Below the pieces are notes generated by a model, which was given only the letters and a program-made list of their open reading frames with translations, did not search any database and was not told the DNA's origin. From Achromobacter sp. Root83 (GTDB lineage Bacteria > Pseudomonadota > Gammaproteobacteria > Burkholderiales > Burkholderiaceae_B): DNA of 64,000 nt. A program made the position numbers and the translations under genes. Numbering within the stretch: position 1 is the first letter of the stretch; each line of letters opens with the position of its first letter. Shown piece by piece: positions 1 through 8,720 of this stretch. The stretch lies in the NCBI RefSeq assembly GCF_001428845.1, contig NZ_LMIU01000025.1, forward strand, positions 125,435-189,434, written 5' to 3'.

Positions 1-4
1 GCGA

Positions 5-763
5 TTACAGGATCTTTTCCAGGAAGGCGCGGGTGCGCGCTTCCTTGGGATGGCCGAACACCTCGTCCGGCGTGCCCATTTCCACGATGCGGCCGGCGTC
101 CATGAAGAGCGCCCGGTCGCCGACATCGCGGGCAAAGCCCATTTCGTGGGTCACCACCGCCATGGTCATGCCGTCGCGCGCCAACGCGCGCATCAATTCA
201 AGAATGCCGCCCACGGTTTCGGGGTCGAGCGCCGACGTGGCCTCGTCGAACAGCATCAGCTTGGGGTCCATGGCGAGCGCGCGGGCGATCGCCACGCGCT
301 GCTGCTGGCCGCCCGACAACTGGCTGGGATAGCGATCACCGTATTCGGCCATGCCGACACGGCCCAGCAGCTCGCGGGCGTAGCGCTCGGCGTCGGCGCG
401 GTTGCGCCCGCGCACCACGCGCTGGGGTAGCGCCACGTTATCCAGCGCAGTACGGTGTTGGAAGAGGTTGAAGTGCTGGAACACCATGCCGACCTCGGTG
501 CGCCAGCGGTTGACGTCGGTGGCCGGATCCGTGAGCGACACGCCGTTCACGCGGATGGTGCCGCTGTCGATGCTTTCGAGTCCATTCAGGGTGCGCAGCA
601 ACGTGCTCTTGCCTGAACCGGACGGCCCGACCACGACCATGACTTCGCCGCGGCCCAGTTGGCAATCGATGGCGTCCAGCGCCAGATGCGGGGGCTGGCC
701 TTCGCGCTGGTAAGTCTTGGAGACTGCCTGGACAACGAGCAGCGCTTCGGTCGCTTCGGTCAC
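5..763 (-). CDS. Polar amino-acid ABC transporter, ATP-binding protein (HisP/GlnQ type)
   Basis: ATPase subunit that energises an inner-membrane amino-acid importer. The sequence shows a Walker [10 protein letters not shown], an ABC signature LSGGQQQRV, a Walker B LMLFDEA and the switch histidine in VVTHEMGFA. The order and the phrase [10 protein letters not shown] are typical of the polar amino-acid subfamily. I chose the GTG at 763 because an AGGG lies just upstream and the family homology begins about there. ATGs at 793 and 847 would add a tail of unusual composition (KIYYTKLW) encoded by the AT-rich promoter stretch. Permease and binding-protein genes are not seen and may lie beyond the left edge. 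The substrate cannot be read from this subunit. It is divergent from the ALDH7 gene, so a link with lysine or pipecolate use is possible but unproven. Confidence 0.93.
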   Translation of the reverse strand: MTEATEALLVVQAVSKTYQREGQPPHLALDAIDCQLGRGEVMVVVGPSGSGKSTLLRTLNGLESIDSGTIRVNGVSLTDPATDVNRWRTEVGMVFQHFNLFQHRTALDNVALPQRVVRGRNRADAERYARELLGRVGMAEYGDRYPSQLSGGQQQRVAIARALAMDPKLMLFDEATSALDPETVGGILELMRALARDGMTMAVVTHEMGFARDVGDRALFMDAGRIVEMGTPDEVFGHPKEARTRAFLEKIL

Positions 764-894
764 GGATGCACCCTGATAAGAAATATTTCGCATTTCACGC
801 CATAGTTTCGTATAGTAAATTTTTTTCCAGAATCGCCACTTAGGCATAACCCTTAAGCGAAGCGTTACCCTTCGCGGCCATCCAAGGAACCGGC
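764..894. promoter_or_regulatory. AT-rich divergent promoter region with a small palindrome
   Basis: This 131-bp gap separates two divergent genes and is strikingly AT-rich for its surroundings. It contains a perfect 10-bp palindrome GAAATATTTC at 780-789 and a T-run near 830. It probably carries promoters for both genes. I cannot name the -35/-10 elements with confidence. Confidence 0.45.
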
Positions 895-2397
895 ATGGAC
901 ACTCCCCAAGACATCCTGCGCAATCTCGGACTCAATCCGAGCTCGCTCACCGGCGGCACCCTGATCGCGCGTAGCCCGATCGATGGCGCCGAACTCGCCC
1001 AGGTGCATGAGCACACCGTGGCCCAGGCCCATGCCGCCATCACCCGCGCCCGCCAGGCCAGCCTTGCGTGGCGCGACGTCCCCGCCCCGCGCCGGGGCGA
1101 ACTGATCCGCCTGCTCGGCGAAACGCTGCGCGAGCACAAGGCCGAACTGGGCCGCCTGGTCAGCCTGGAGGCCGGCAAGATCGTCGCCGAAGGCGAAGGC
1201 GAAGTTCAGGAAATGATCGACATCTGCGACTTCGCAGTGGGCCTGTCGCGCCAGTTGTACGGCCTGACCATCGCCTCGGAGCGCCCGGGCCACCGCATGA
1301 TGGAAACCTGGCATCCGCTGGGCGTGGTGGGCGTCATCAGCGCCTTCAACTTCCCCGTCGCCGTGTGGTCGTGGAATGCCGCGCTGGCGCTGGTATGCGG
1401 CAACGCCGTGGTCTGGAAGCCATCGGAAAAAACCCCGCTGACCGCCCTGGCCTGCCAGGCGCTGTTCGCCCAGGCCGCGCAGCGCTTCGGCGATGCCCCC
1501 GCCGGCCTGTCCGAAGTCCTGATCGGCGGACGCGAAGTCGGCGAGGCCCTGGTCGATTCGCACACCGTCGCGCTGATATCGGCCACCGGCTCCACCCGCA
1601 TGGGCCGCCAGGTGGGCCCGCGCGTCGCGCAGCGCTTCGGCCGCGTCCTGCTGGAACTGGGCGGCAACAACGCCATCATCGTCGGCCCCACGGCCGACCT
1701 GGACATGGCCGCCCGCGGCATCGTGTTCGGCGCCATCGGCACGGCCGGCCAGCGCTGCACCACCACGCGCCGCCTGATCGTCCAGGAAAGCATCGCCGAC
1801 CAACTGGTCCAGCGCCTGCACAAGGCCTATGCCAGCGCCTCCATCGGCAACCCGCTGGATAGCGGCAACCTGGTCGGTCCGCTGATCGACCGCGTGTCCT
1901 TCGACGCAATGCAAGCCGCGCTGACGGCCGCCCGCGAACAAGGCGGCAAGGTGACCGGCGGCGAACGCGTACTGGCCGACCAGTACCCCGACGCCTGGTA
2001 CGCGCGCCCGGCCATCGCCGAAATGCCTAGCCAGACCGACGTCGTGTGCCACGAAACCTTCGCGCCCATTCTGTACGTCATGCGCTACCGGGAATTCGAC
2101 GACGCGCTCGCCATGCAGAACGGCGTGCCCCAAGGCCTGTCTTCCGCCATCTTCACCAACGACCTGCGCGAAGCCGAGACCTTCCTGTCCGCGGCCGGCT
2201 CGGACTGCGGCATCGCCAACGTCAACATCGGCACCTCCGGCGCCGAAATCGGCGGCGCGTTCGGCGGAGAAAAGGAAACCGGCGGCGGCCGCGAATCGGG
2301 CTCGGATTCGTGGCGCAACTACATGCGCCGCGCCACCAACACCATCAACTACTCGCGCAGCCTGCCGCTGGCGCAGGGCATCAAGTTCGGCGAGTAA
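895..2397 (+). CDS. amaB: ALDH7-family aldehyde dehydrogenase, probable L-piperidine-6-carboxylate (aminoadipate semialdehyde) dehydrogenase
   Basis: NAD(P)-dependent oxidation of an aldehyde to an acid. ALDH7 enzymes (antiquitin, AmaB) act on alpha-aminoadipate semialdehyde in lysine/pipecolate breakdown. The 500-aa protein is full length. The catalytic cysteine is Cys288 in GQRCTTTRR and the general-base glutamate is Glu254 in [24 protein letters not shown] and [10 protein letters not shown] form the cofactor-binding part. [10 protein letters not shown] is characteristic of family 7 rather than of betaine-aldehyde or succinate-semialdehyde enzymes. The start ATG follows an AAGGA at good distance. 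A strong hairpin follows the stop. The subfamily is confident. The exact substrate is inferred from the family. Confidence 0.9.
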   Translation: MDTPQDILRNLGLNPSSLTGGTLIARSPIDGAELAQVHEHTVAQAHAAITRARQASLAWRDVPAPRRGELIRLLGETLREHKAELGRLVSLEAGKIVAEGEGEVQEMIDICDFAVGLSRQLYGLTIASERPGHRMMETWHPLGVVGVISAFNFPVAVWSWNAALALVCGNAVVWKPSEKTPLTALACQALFAQAAQRFGDAPAGLSEVLIGGREVGEALVDSHTVALISATGSTRMGRQVGPRVAQRFGRVLLELGGNNAIIVGPTADLDMAARGIVFGAIGTAGQRCTTTRRLIVQESIADQLVQRLHKAYASASIGNPLDSGNLVGPLIDRVSFDAMQAALTAAREQGGKVTGGERVLADQYPDAWYARPAIAEMPSQTDVVCHETFAPILYVMRYREFDDALAMQNGVPQGLSSAIFTNDLREAETFLSAAGSDCGIANVNIGTSGAEIGGAFGGEKETGGGRESGSDSWRNYMRRATNTINYSRSLPLAQGIKFGE

Positions 2398-2414
2398 CCC
2401 CTCGCCCCCCCTCA

Positions 2415-2454
2415 CCAAGGCCCCGCGGACCGCCAGCGATCCGCGGGGCCTTGG
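2415..2454 (+). terminator. Perfect 15-bp hairpin after the ALDH7 gene
   Basis: Arms at 2415-2429 and 2440-2454 are exact reverse complements around a 10-nt loop, starting 18 bp after the stop codon. There is no clear T-run, only TTGG, so it may act as an imperfect terminator or as an mRNA-stabilising hairpin. Confidence 0.6.
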
Positions 2455-2606
2455 TCGTTGGCGAAGCAATCCCCGCCCTCGTTTCCAGCCCACTCCTGCC
2501 TATGAGAGTGGCGCATTACACCCACTACATACGATTAGCCTGCCTTACAAACTGTTGCCATGGACGGTGCTACATTGCCTGATCACAAAAACCATACACG
2601 TCCTCA

Positions 2607-3893
2607 ATGACCTCCAACCGCCGATTCCGCCGCACTCCCACTTACCGCCTCCTGGTGGCCGCCCTGGCCCTGGGCTCAGCCGGTTCCGCGGCGGCAGGCG
2701 TGTCATACCGGCTGGACCGCCCGTCCGCCGCCCCCGGCGAAACCGTCACCCTCGAGGCCGTGTACTTCAATGAAGGCAGCGCCCGTGTCGACTGGCAGGC
2801 GCCCCCCGAACTGGTGCTGCAATGGCGCGGCCAGGACGGCCAGATCGTGCGCAGCCTGGCCAAACTGAAAAGCGGCCGCGACAACTACAGCGTGCCCGTC
2901 AACAACTTCGCGCGCATGTCGTGGACCGCCATCGTGCCCAGCACCGCGAACGGCCTGCAGGCCGTCTCCATCGAAGGCCAGCCCTCGATGATGGCGCTGG
3001 ACGCAACCGGCCGCGACAGCGGCACCCTCGCCAGCACGCCCGCCCAGACACCCGTCGTCGATGCCCGCAGCGGCAAGCCCGTCCCGGCCGCCGCCGTCGC
3101 CGCCGCCGGCGCATCGCCCGAAGCCGGCCCCGCGCCCGCCGCGTCCGTCGAACAGACCGTGGAACAGGCGGCCTTCGAACAGTTCCGCAGCGCCTTCTCG
3201 GCCTACAAGCCCGTGTACTTCGCCGTCGGCACGCGCGGCATGACCACCGCCCGCTTCCAGATCAGCGCCAAATACCGCCTGCTGAGCCCCCGAGGCGGCC
3301 CCGACACCTGGCACGACGACTTCTACCTGGGCTACACCCAGACCTCGCTGTGGGACCTGGAAAGCGACTCCAAGCCTTTCATCGACACCACCTTCAACCC
3401 CAGCCTCTTCTGGCTGTCCGACGACATCTGGAAATCCGAAAACCAGAACTGGCGCATCGGCATGAACACGGGCGTCGAACACGCCTCCAACGGCAAGGAC
3501 GGCGAAGACTCCCGCTCGCTCAACGACGGCTACATCGAGCCCCGCTTCCACTACCGCTTCGACGGCGGCAGCACCCTGACCTTCGCCCCCAAGGTCAAGG
3601 CCTACTTCGCCGTCGCCAACGAAAACAGCGACTACTCCGACTATGCCGGTCACGTCGACTGGCAACTGCGCTGGGCCCAGGACAACGGCGCCGTGGTCAC
3701 CGCGATGTACCGCCAGGGCGACCAGAAGCGCCGCACCACCCAGCTGGACTTCGCCTGGCCGCTGCGCCGCACGTTCCTGAACTGGAACGGATATCTGTAC
3801 CTGCAGTACTTCAACGGTTACGGCGAAACCCTGCTGGGCTACAACCAGCGCAACGAAAGCCAGTTCCGCATAGGACTGTCGCTGATCCCGTAA
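2607..3893 (+). CDS. pldA: Outer-membrane phospholipase A (OMPLA), precursor
   Basis: Calcium-dependent outer-membrane beta-barrel that hydrolyses phospholipids which reach the outer leaflet. A signal peptide is visible (VAALALGSAGSAAAG, cleavage near residue 30). The catalytic block EHASNGK gives His292 and Ser294, with Asn306 fourteen residues after the histidine, the same spacing as His142/Ser144/Asn156 in E. coli OMPLA. YTQTS and the closing LGYNQRNESQFRIG are also family signatures. At 428 aa it is much longer than the about 290-aa E. coli enzyme. The extra part is an N-terminal beta-rich region (residues 31-150) and an Ala/Pro linker (150-185), a layout common in betaproteobacteria. No strong ribosome site is visible. 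The last codons lie inside a 23-bp tandem repeat. Confidence 0.93.
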   Translation: MTSNRRFRRTPTYRLLVAALALGSAGSAAAGVSYRLDRPSAAPGETVTLEAVYFNEGSARVDWQAPPELVLQWRGQDGQIVRSLAKLKSGRDNYSVPVNNFARMSWTAIVPSTANGLQAVSIEGQPSMMALDATGRDSGTLASTPAQTPVVDARSGKPVPAAAVAAAGASPEAGPAPAASVEQTVEQAAFEQFRSAFSAYKPVYFAVGTRGMTTARFQISAKYRLLSPRGGPDTWHDDFYLGYTQTSLWDLESDSKPFIDTTFNPSLFWLSDDIWKSENQNWRIGMNTGVEHASNGKDGEDSRSLNDGYIEPRFHYRFDGGSTLTFAPKVKAYFAVANENSDYSDYAGHVDWQLRWAQDNGAVVTAMYRQGDQKRRTTQLDFAWPLRRTFLNWNGYLYLQYFNGYGETLLGYNQRNESQFRIGLSLIP

Positions 3894-4015
3894 AAAGGCA
3901 GTCGCTGATCCGGTTAAAGGGCAGTCGCTGATCCGGTAGAAGGGCAGTCTCTGATCCGGCAAAAGGGCTATCGCTGATCCCGTAATAGGTCCACCGCTGA
4001 TCCCGTAAAAATCAC
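3878..4015 (+). repeat. Six-copy 23-bp tandem repeat overlapping the pldA 3' end
   Basis: Units start at 3878, 3901, 3924, 3947, 3970 and 3993, exactly 23 bp apart. Each carries the core CGCTGATCC, or TCTGATCC in unit 4, and the inner units are joined by an AAAGGGC-like segment. The first unit encodes the last residues of PldA and its stop codon. The period is not a multiple of three. Copies differ by a few bases each. The function is unknown; slippage-prone repeat, protein-binding array and 3'-UTR element are all possible. Confidence 0.9.
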
Positions 4016-4220
4016 CGGTGGCCAGCCAAGAAAGCCACGCGCGATACAAAGACAAACCCCGCAGCCTCCCCGGCAAATCGCCCGAACGCCAGATAAGGCC
4101 GCCCGCGCGGCCGGCATCTGGCAGCCCCGCAAGATCTTCCGGCCCCGAACGCCCCCACGCAAAAACGCCAAGCAACCCCGCGACCCGCCACCCGCCACCC
4201 GCCAAGCTTCAGACAACGCA

Positions 4221-4384
4221 GCCCGGTGCGGCGGCGGCCTGGGCGCGCGGGGCGTGCAGATGCGCCCGAGGGAATCTGAAGGGAAGGCCGAAGGCCTGGA
4301 CGAAGATGACGAGGGGCAAGTCCGGAGCGAAGGCTCCGGACCGCAATCGTAGCCCCGCGCGCCCAGGCCGCCGCCGCACCGGGC
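4221..4384. repeat. 33-bp perfect inverted repeat with structured 98-bp centre
   Basis: The arms at 4221-4253 and 4352-4384 are exact reverse complements of 33 bp, very GC-rich. The centre holds a further perfect 9-bp hairpin at 4320-4341 (arms GTCCGGAGC and GCTCCGGAC) and a weaker GGCC dyad near 4290. This lies inside a 693-bp gap (3894-4586) in which I see no credible gene: the open frames there are Arg/Pro/Ala-rich and follow the palindrome. It could be a REP/BIME-like element, a small mobile relic or a structured RNA. Confidence 0.85.
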
Positions 4385-4400
4385 GCCTAAAGAACCAACA

Positions 4401-4448
4401 CCGCAGCAACGAAGCACCAAACCACCGCAGCAACGAAGCAACGAAGCA
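4401..4448 (+). repeat. Short direct repeats CCGCAGCAACGAAGCA
   Basis: The 16-mer occurs at 4401-4416 and again at 4425-4440, and its last part AACGAAGCA recurs once more ending at 4448. It lies between the inverted repeat and the histidine-kinase gene. No function is evident. Confidence 0.75.
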
Positions 4449-4586
4449 AACCTCAAAGGGATTTCCCTCAATCCCGTCCGCAACCGCCCCCCCGTCCCGT
4501 ACACTCCCGCCCAAAAGCGCAACCAAAAACCCGCGCAAGGGGATCCGGGCCAGCAACGCCCGGCAAAAGCACACACCGGGCAAGCC

Positions 4587-5729
4587 ATGTTCGCCGACCT
4601 CAAGCACCTATCGCACCACGCCGCCTGGCGCCGTCAACTGGAAATGCTGCTGGAAGCCGCCGGCGAAGGCATCTACGGCATCGACCTGCGCGGCCGCTGC
4701 ATCTTCATCAACAGCGCAGGCGCCGACATGCTCGGCTACACCCCCGACGAAGTCGTCGGCCGCAACATGCACTACCTCATCCACCACTCCCACGCCGACC
4801 GCCAATTGATGCCCGTCCACGACTGCCGCATCTTCAAAGCCTTCCGCGACGGCCGTGGCGAACGCGCCGACGACGAAGTGCTCTGGCGTCGCGACGGCTC
4901 CTGCTTCGACGCCCAATACGCCTCCTACCCCATCCGCAACGAACAGGAAATCGTCGGTGCCGTCGTCACGTTCTCGGATATCACCAGCCGCAAACGCATC
5001 GAACGCGAACTCCACAGCACCCAGGCCCTGCTGGAACGCCGCGTCGGCGAACGCACCGCCGAACTCAGCGCCGCCCACGAATCCCTGCGCAGGCTCTCCT
5101 CCCACCTGAGCACCCTGCGCGAAGAAGAACGCGCCCACATCGCCCGCAACATCCACGACGACCTCGGCGCCTCCTTCACCGCCCTCCAGCTCGACTTGAA
5201 CTGGCTGCGCCGCCAGCTGAGCGCCGCCCCCGAACTCCAGACCCACCTGGACCGCATGCTCGAAGTCACCCAGACCGCCATGGGCGCCACCCGGCGCATC
5301 CTCAACGACCTGCGCCCCGTCGTCCTCGACCACCTGGGCCTGTGGGCCGCCCTCGAAGCCCTGCTGCAAGACCTGCAGACGCGCGGCGGCCTCCTATGCC
5401 GCTACCTCTGCCCACCCGACACCGAAAGCCTCCGGCTCGACCGCAACGCCGAAATCGCCATCTACCGCATCGTCCAGGAACTGCTCACCAACGTGCAGCG
5501 CCACGCCCGCGCCCGCAGCGTCAGCGTCAGCGCCGTCTGCGGCCCCGACGGCCTCGTGCTCACCGTCGAAGACGACGGCGTCGGCATGCAACTACCCGAA
5601 GACCGCCACACCTTCGGCATCCTCGGCATGCGCGAACGCGCCCGCGCCATCGGCGGCGACCTCGCGCTGGACAGCGCCCCCGGCGCCGGCATGCGCGCCC
5701 GCCTGCGGCTCAACCCGCTCGCCGCATAA
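4587..5729 (+). CDS. Soluble PAS-domain sensor histidine kinase (HisKA_3/NarX class)
   Basis: Cytoplasmic sensor kinase of 380 aa with no membrane segment. A PAS domain spans about residues 13-135 (EGIYGIDLRGRCIFINSAG... ending TFSDITSRKR). A coiled coil follows at 140-185, then the HisKA_3 dimerisation helix with phospho-acceptor His190 in HIARNIHDDLG. The HATPase_c domain begins near 275 and shows an N box (VQELLTNVQRHARA), DDGVGMQL and FGILGMRERA. Its partner is the LuxR-type regulator 12 bp downstream. Together they precede a cyanate transport/degradation operon, so they may sense a nitrogen or cyanate-related signal. That link is inferred from position only. The start is weakly supported by a ribosome site. 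Confidence 0.92.
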   Translation: MFADLKHLSHHAAWRRQLEMLLEAAGEGIYGIDLRGRCIFINSAGADMLGYTPDEVVGRNMHYLIHHSHADRQLMPVHDCRIFKAFRDGRGERADDEVLWRRDGSCFDAQYASYPIRNEQEIVGAVVTFSDITSRKRIERELHSTQALLERRVGERTAELSAAHESLRRLSSHLSTLREEERAHIARNIHDDLGASFTALQLDLNWLRRQLSAAPELQTHLDRMLEVTQTAMGATRRILNDLRPVVLDHLGLWAALEALLQDLQTRGGLLCRYLCPPDTESLRLDRNAEIAIYRIVQELLTNVQRHARARSVSVSAVCGPDGLVLTVEDDGVGMQLPEDRHTFGILGMRERARAIGGDLALDSAPGAGMRARLRLNPLAA

Positions 5730-5741
5730 GGAAATGGCCCC

Positions 5742-6380
5742 ATGCCGCTGAACCTCCTGATCATCGACGACCACCTCATCATCCGCCGCGGACTCGCCCG
5801 CATCCTGGAAGAAGACCCCCGCATCGCCCTCGTGCACGACGCCGCCGACGGCCCCTCCGCGCTGCGCGCCCTGCGCCAGACCCATTACGACGCCATCGTC
5901 CTGGACGTCGCCCTGGGCGAACGCGACGGCCTCGACGTCCTGAAAAGCGTGCGCGCCGATCACCCCGCGCTCGGCGTCGTCATGCTGTCCGTCTACCCCG
6001 AATCCCAGTTTGCCGTGCGGGCCCTGCGCGCCGGCGCCCATGCCTACCTGAACAAAGGCTGCGAACCCGAAGAACTGCTGGCCGCCCTGATCAACGCCGC
6101 CGCCGGCAAGATGTACGTCACACCCGCCGTCGCCGAACTGCTGGCCCACACCGTCCGCCAGGACAGCTCCCGCCCTCCCCACGAACTGCTCTCCAACCGC
6201 GAATTCCAGGTCCTGCAGCTACTGGTGGCCGGCCGCTCCGTATCGGCCATCGGCGAACAGCTTGCCCTGTCCGTGAACACCATCTCCACCTACCGCAGCC
6301 GCATCTTCGAAAAGCTCAACGTACGCACGCTCGTGGAACTGGTCGCCTACGCCAACACGCACCAGTTGGGTGCCATCTGA
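5742..6380 (+). CDS. NarL/FixJ-type response regulator with LuxR DNA-binding domain
   Basis: DNA-binding partner of the preceding kinase. The receiver domain (residues 3-120) has acidic residues Asp9/Asp10, phospho-acceptor Asp55 in AIVLDVALG and the conserved lysine in AYLNKG. The LuxR helix-turn-helix is at about 150-200 (LSNREFQVLQLLVAGRS, SVNTISTYRSRIFEKL). At 212 aa the length is normal. It follows the kinase by 12 bp and so is almost certainly co-transcribed. A GTAGT/ACTAC dyad lies downstream, ahead of cynA, and is a candidate target. Confidence 0.93.
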   Translation: MPLNLLIIDDHLIIRRGLARILEEDPRIALVHDAADGPSALRALRQTHYDAIVLDVALGERDGLDVLKSVRADHPALGVVMLSVYPESQFAVRALRAGAHAYLNKGCEPEELLAALINAAAGKMYVTPAVAELLAHTVRQDSSRPPHELLSNREFQVLQLLVAGRSVSAIGEQLALSVNTISTYRSRIFEKLNVRTLVELVAYANTHQLGAI

Positions 6381-6417
6381 ACCCCCGCGCACCGCGACGG
6401 CGCAGCGCCCGCACCAC

Positions 6418-6433
6418 GTAGTAGACGCACTAC
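6418..6433. promoter_or_regulatory. Candidate operator dyad GTAGT-N6-ACTAC upstream of the cyn operon
   Basis: An inverted repeat of 5 bp with a 6-bp spacer lies in the 132-bp gap between the response-regulator gene and cynA. LuxR-type regulators bind short dyads of this kind. The match is short and could be chance. Confidence 0.3.
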
Positions 6434-6512
6434 ACGCGTATCGTTGAACCGGCGATACCGGCCGCCCGCCCCCGGCCCCATGATGGCTCCATTCCCGCCC
6501 GATGGAGCCACC

Positions 6513-7874
6513 ATGTCCCTATTCAGCAATCCGTTCGACGCCAACAGGCGCCTGGCTTGCGGCTGCGGCCGCCACGCCTCTCAGGCCGAACACGAGCGCG
6601 CCCTGCAGGACCCGGCGCGCGCCAGCGCCGTGGACAGCGCGGTGGAAAACGCCGTCATGCGCGCCCTGTTCCCGCAGGACGCCCTGCGCCGCCGCTTCCT
6701 GCGCGCCGTCGGCAGCGGCACCGCCATGGCGGCCATCGCGTCGATCTTCCCGCTGGCCGCCGCCAAGGAAGCCTTCGCCCAAACCGCCGGGCCGCTGGAA
6801 AAACAGAAACTCAAGGTCGGCTTCATTCCAATCACCTGCGCCACGCCCATCATCATGGCGCACCCCATGGGCTTCTATGCCAAACAGGGCCTGGACGTCG
6901 AAGTCGTCAAGACCGCCGGCTGGGCGCTCATCCGTGACAAGGCCATGTCCGGCGAATACGACGCCGCGCACATGCTGTCGCCGATGCCGCTGGCCATCTC
7001 CATGGGCGTGGGCGCCAGCCGCGCCGTGCCCTGGACCATGCCCGCCGTCGAAAACATCAACGGCCAGGCCATCACCCTGTCCATGAAGCACAAGGACCGG
7101 CGCGACCCGAAGGACTGGAAAGGCTTCAAGTTCGCCGTCCCCTTCGACTACTCCATGCACAACTACCTGTTGCGCTATTACCTGGCCGAACACGGCCTGG
7201 ATCCCGACACCGACGTGCAGATCCGTTCCGTGCCGCCGCCCGAGATGGTGGCCAACCTGCGCGCCGACAACATCGACGGTTTCCTCGCGCCGGACCCCGT
7301 CAACCAGCGCGCCGTCTATGACGGCGTGGGCTTCATCCACATCCTGTCCAAGGCCATCTGGGACGGCCACCCCTGCTGCGCGTTTTCTGCCAGCAAGGAG
7401 TTCGTCACCGGCATGCCCAATACCTATCAGGCGCTGCTGAAAGCCATCATCGAAGCCACCGCCTACGCCCGCGACGCCGCGCACCGCAAGGAAATCGCCA
7501 CCGCCATCGCCGCGCCCAACTACCTGAACCAGCCCGTCACCGTCGTAGAGCAGGTGCTGACCGGCACCTATGCCGACGGCCTGGGCAAGGTGTTGACCGA
7601 TCCCAACCGCATCGACTTCGACCCCATGCCCTGGCAGTCTTTCGCGGTGTGGATCCTGACGCAGATGAAGCGCTGGGGCCAGATCAAGGGCGACGTCGAC
7701 TACCAGAAGGTGGCCAGCGAAGTGTTCCTGGCGACCGACGCCGTGCGTCTGATGCGCGAGGCCGGCCTGACCCCGCCCGCCGACACCGGCAAGACCTTCA
7801 GCATCATGGGCAAGCCCTTCGATCCCAGCCAGCCCGACGCCTACCTGGCCGGCTTCAAGATCAGGAGGACCTGA
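6513..7874 (+). CDS. cynA: CmpA/NrtA-family substrate-binding protein, probable cyanate-binding component
   Basis: Periplasmic binding component of an ABC importer of the nitrate/bicarbonate/cyanate (CmpA/NrtA) family. It is followed without a gap by permease, ATPase and cyanase genes, so cyanate is the likely ligand. I chose the ATG at 6513, which has a GGAG just upstream. The frame is open further upstream (ATG at 6444) but that part looks like leader. The N-terminus carries a CGCGRH cluster (Cys16, Cys18, His21). A Tat-like RRRFLRA followed by a hydrophobic stretch and AFAQ comes only at residues 59-90, so the export signal appears internal. The mature part begins KLKVGFIPITCATPI, typical of the family. 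The stop overlaps the permease start (TGATG). Confidence 0.85.
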   Translation: MSLFSNPFDANRRLACGCGRHASQAEHERALQDPARASAVDSAVENAVMRALFPQDALRRRFLRAVGSGTAMAAIASIFPLAAAKEAFAQTAGPLEKQKLKVGFIPITCATPIIMAHPMGFYAKQGLDVEVVKTAGWALIRDKAMSGEYDAAHMLSPMPLAISMGVGASRAVPWTMPAVENINGQAITLSMKHKDRRDPKDWKGFKFAVPFDYSMHNYLLRYYLAEHGLDPDTDVQIRSVPPPEMVANLRADNIDGFLAPDPVNQRAVYDGVGFIHILSKAIWDGHPCCAFSASKEFVTGMPNTYQALLKAIIEATAYARDAAHRKEIATAIAAPNYLNQPVTVVEQVLTGTYADGLGKVLTDPNRIDFDPMPWQSFAVWILTQMKRWGQIKGDVDYQKVASEVFLATDAVRLMREAGLTPPADTGKTFSIMGKPFDPSQPDAYLAGFKIRRT

Positions 7875-8716
7875 TGCGGTCCGTGCAATATTGGCGGGCC
7901 ACGTTTCTGTCCGTGGCGCTGTTCCTGGCGTTCCTGCTGCTGTGGCACGCCGCCACCCGCCCCGACGCGGGCGGACAGACCGTGGACCCGGCCTACGCCG
8001 CCCTGGTCGGCAACGCCGCCGCCAGCGGGTCCAAGACGCCCTTCCCCGGCCCGGCCGAGGTCGGCGCGCAGCTTTGGCAGCACCTGAAGGATCCCTTCTA
8101 CGACCGCGGCCCCAACGACAAGGGCATCGGCGTGCAGCTTGCCTATTCGGTGGCGCGGGTGCTGACGGGCTTCGGCCTGGCGGCGCTGGTGGCCATCCCG
8201 TTGGGCTTTCTGATCGGCATGTCCAAAACCGTGTACCGGGCGTTCGACCCCTTCATCCAGGTCCTCAAGCCCATCTCGCCGCTGGCGTGGATGCCGCTGG
8301 CGCTCTACACCATCAAGGACGCCGACACCTCCGCCATCTTCGTGATCTTCATCTGCTCGCTGTGGCCCATGCTGGTGAACACGGCCTTTGGCGTGGGCGC
8401 CGTGCGCCAGGACTGGCTGAACGTGGCGCGCACGCTGGAGGTGTCGCGCCTGCGCACCGCGCTGCAGGTGATCCTGCCGGCGGCCGCGCCCACCATCATG
8501 ACGGGCATGCGGATTTCGGTCGGCATCGCCTGGCTGGTGATCGTGGCGGCGGAAATGCTGATCGGCGGCACCGGCATCGGCTACTTCGTCTGGAACGAAT
8601 GGAACAACCTGTCCATCGCCAACATCATCTGCGCCATTTTCTTCATCGGCCTGATCGGCATGCTGCTGGACAACCTGCTGGCGCGCGCCGCGCGGCTGGT
8701 CAGCTACCGCGAGTAA
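7874..8716 (+). CDS. cynB: ABC transporter permease, probable cyanate importer
   Basis: Inner-membrane channel subunit of the NrtB/SsuC class, about 280 aa. The start ATG overlaps the cynA stop and has AGGAGG eight bases upstream, so the longer open frame upstream is not needed. Hydrophobic segments are visible at about 10-25, 95-120, 140-165, 205-230 and 250-270. The loop that docks to the ATPase is recognisable as EVSRLRTALQVILPAAAPTI (EAA-type). The gene is 4 bp from the ATPase gene. Confidence 0.88.
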   Translation: MRSVQYWRATFLSVALFLAFLLLWHAATRPDAGGQTVDPAYAALVGNAAASGSKTPFPGPAEVGAQLWQHLKDPFYDRGPNDKGIGVQLAYSVARVLTGFGLAALVAIPLGFLIGMSKTVYRAFDPFIQVLKPISPLAWMPLALYTIKDADTSAIFVIFICSLWPMLVNTAFGVGAVRQDWLNVARTLEVSRLRTALQVILPAAAPTIMTGMRISVGIAWLVIVAAEMLIGGTGIGYFVWNEWNNLSIANIICAIFFIGLIGMLLDNLLARAARLVSYRE

Positions 8717-8720
8717 CCCC

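Noticed and set aside
865..4205. Minus-strand frames of about 500 codons opposite the ALDH7 and pldA genes
   Set aside because: The genes on the plus strand have catalytic residues and full length; the minus frames are Gly/Ala/Arg-rich shadows.
4018..4809. Plus frame of 263 codons in the gap before the histidine kinase
   Set aside because: Its sequence is dictated by the 33-bp inverted repeat and runs into the kinase gene in another frame; no ribosome site or domain.
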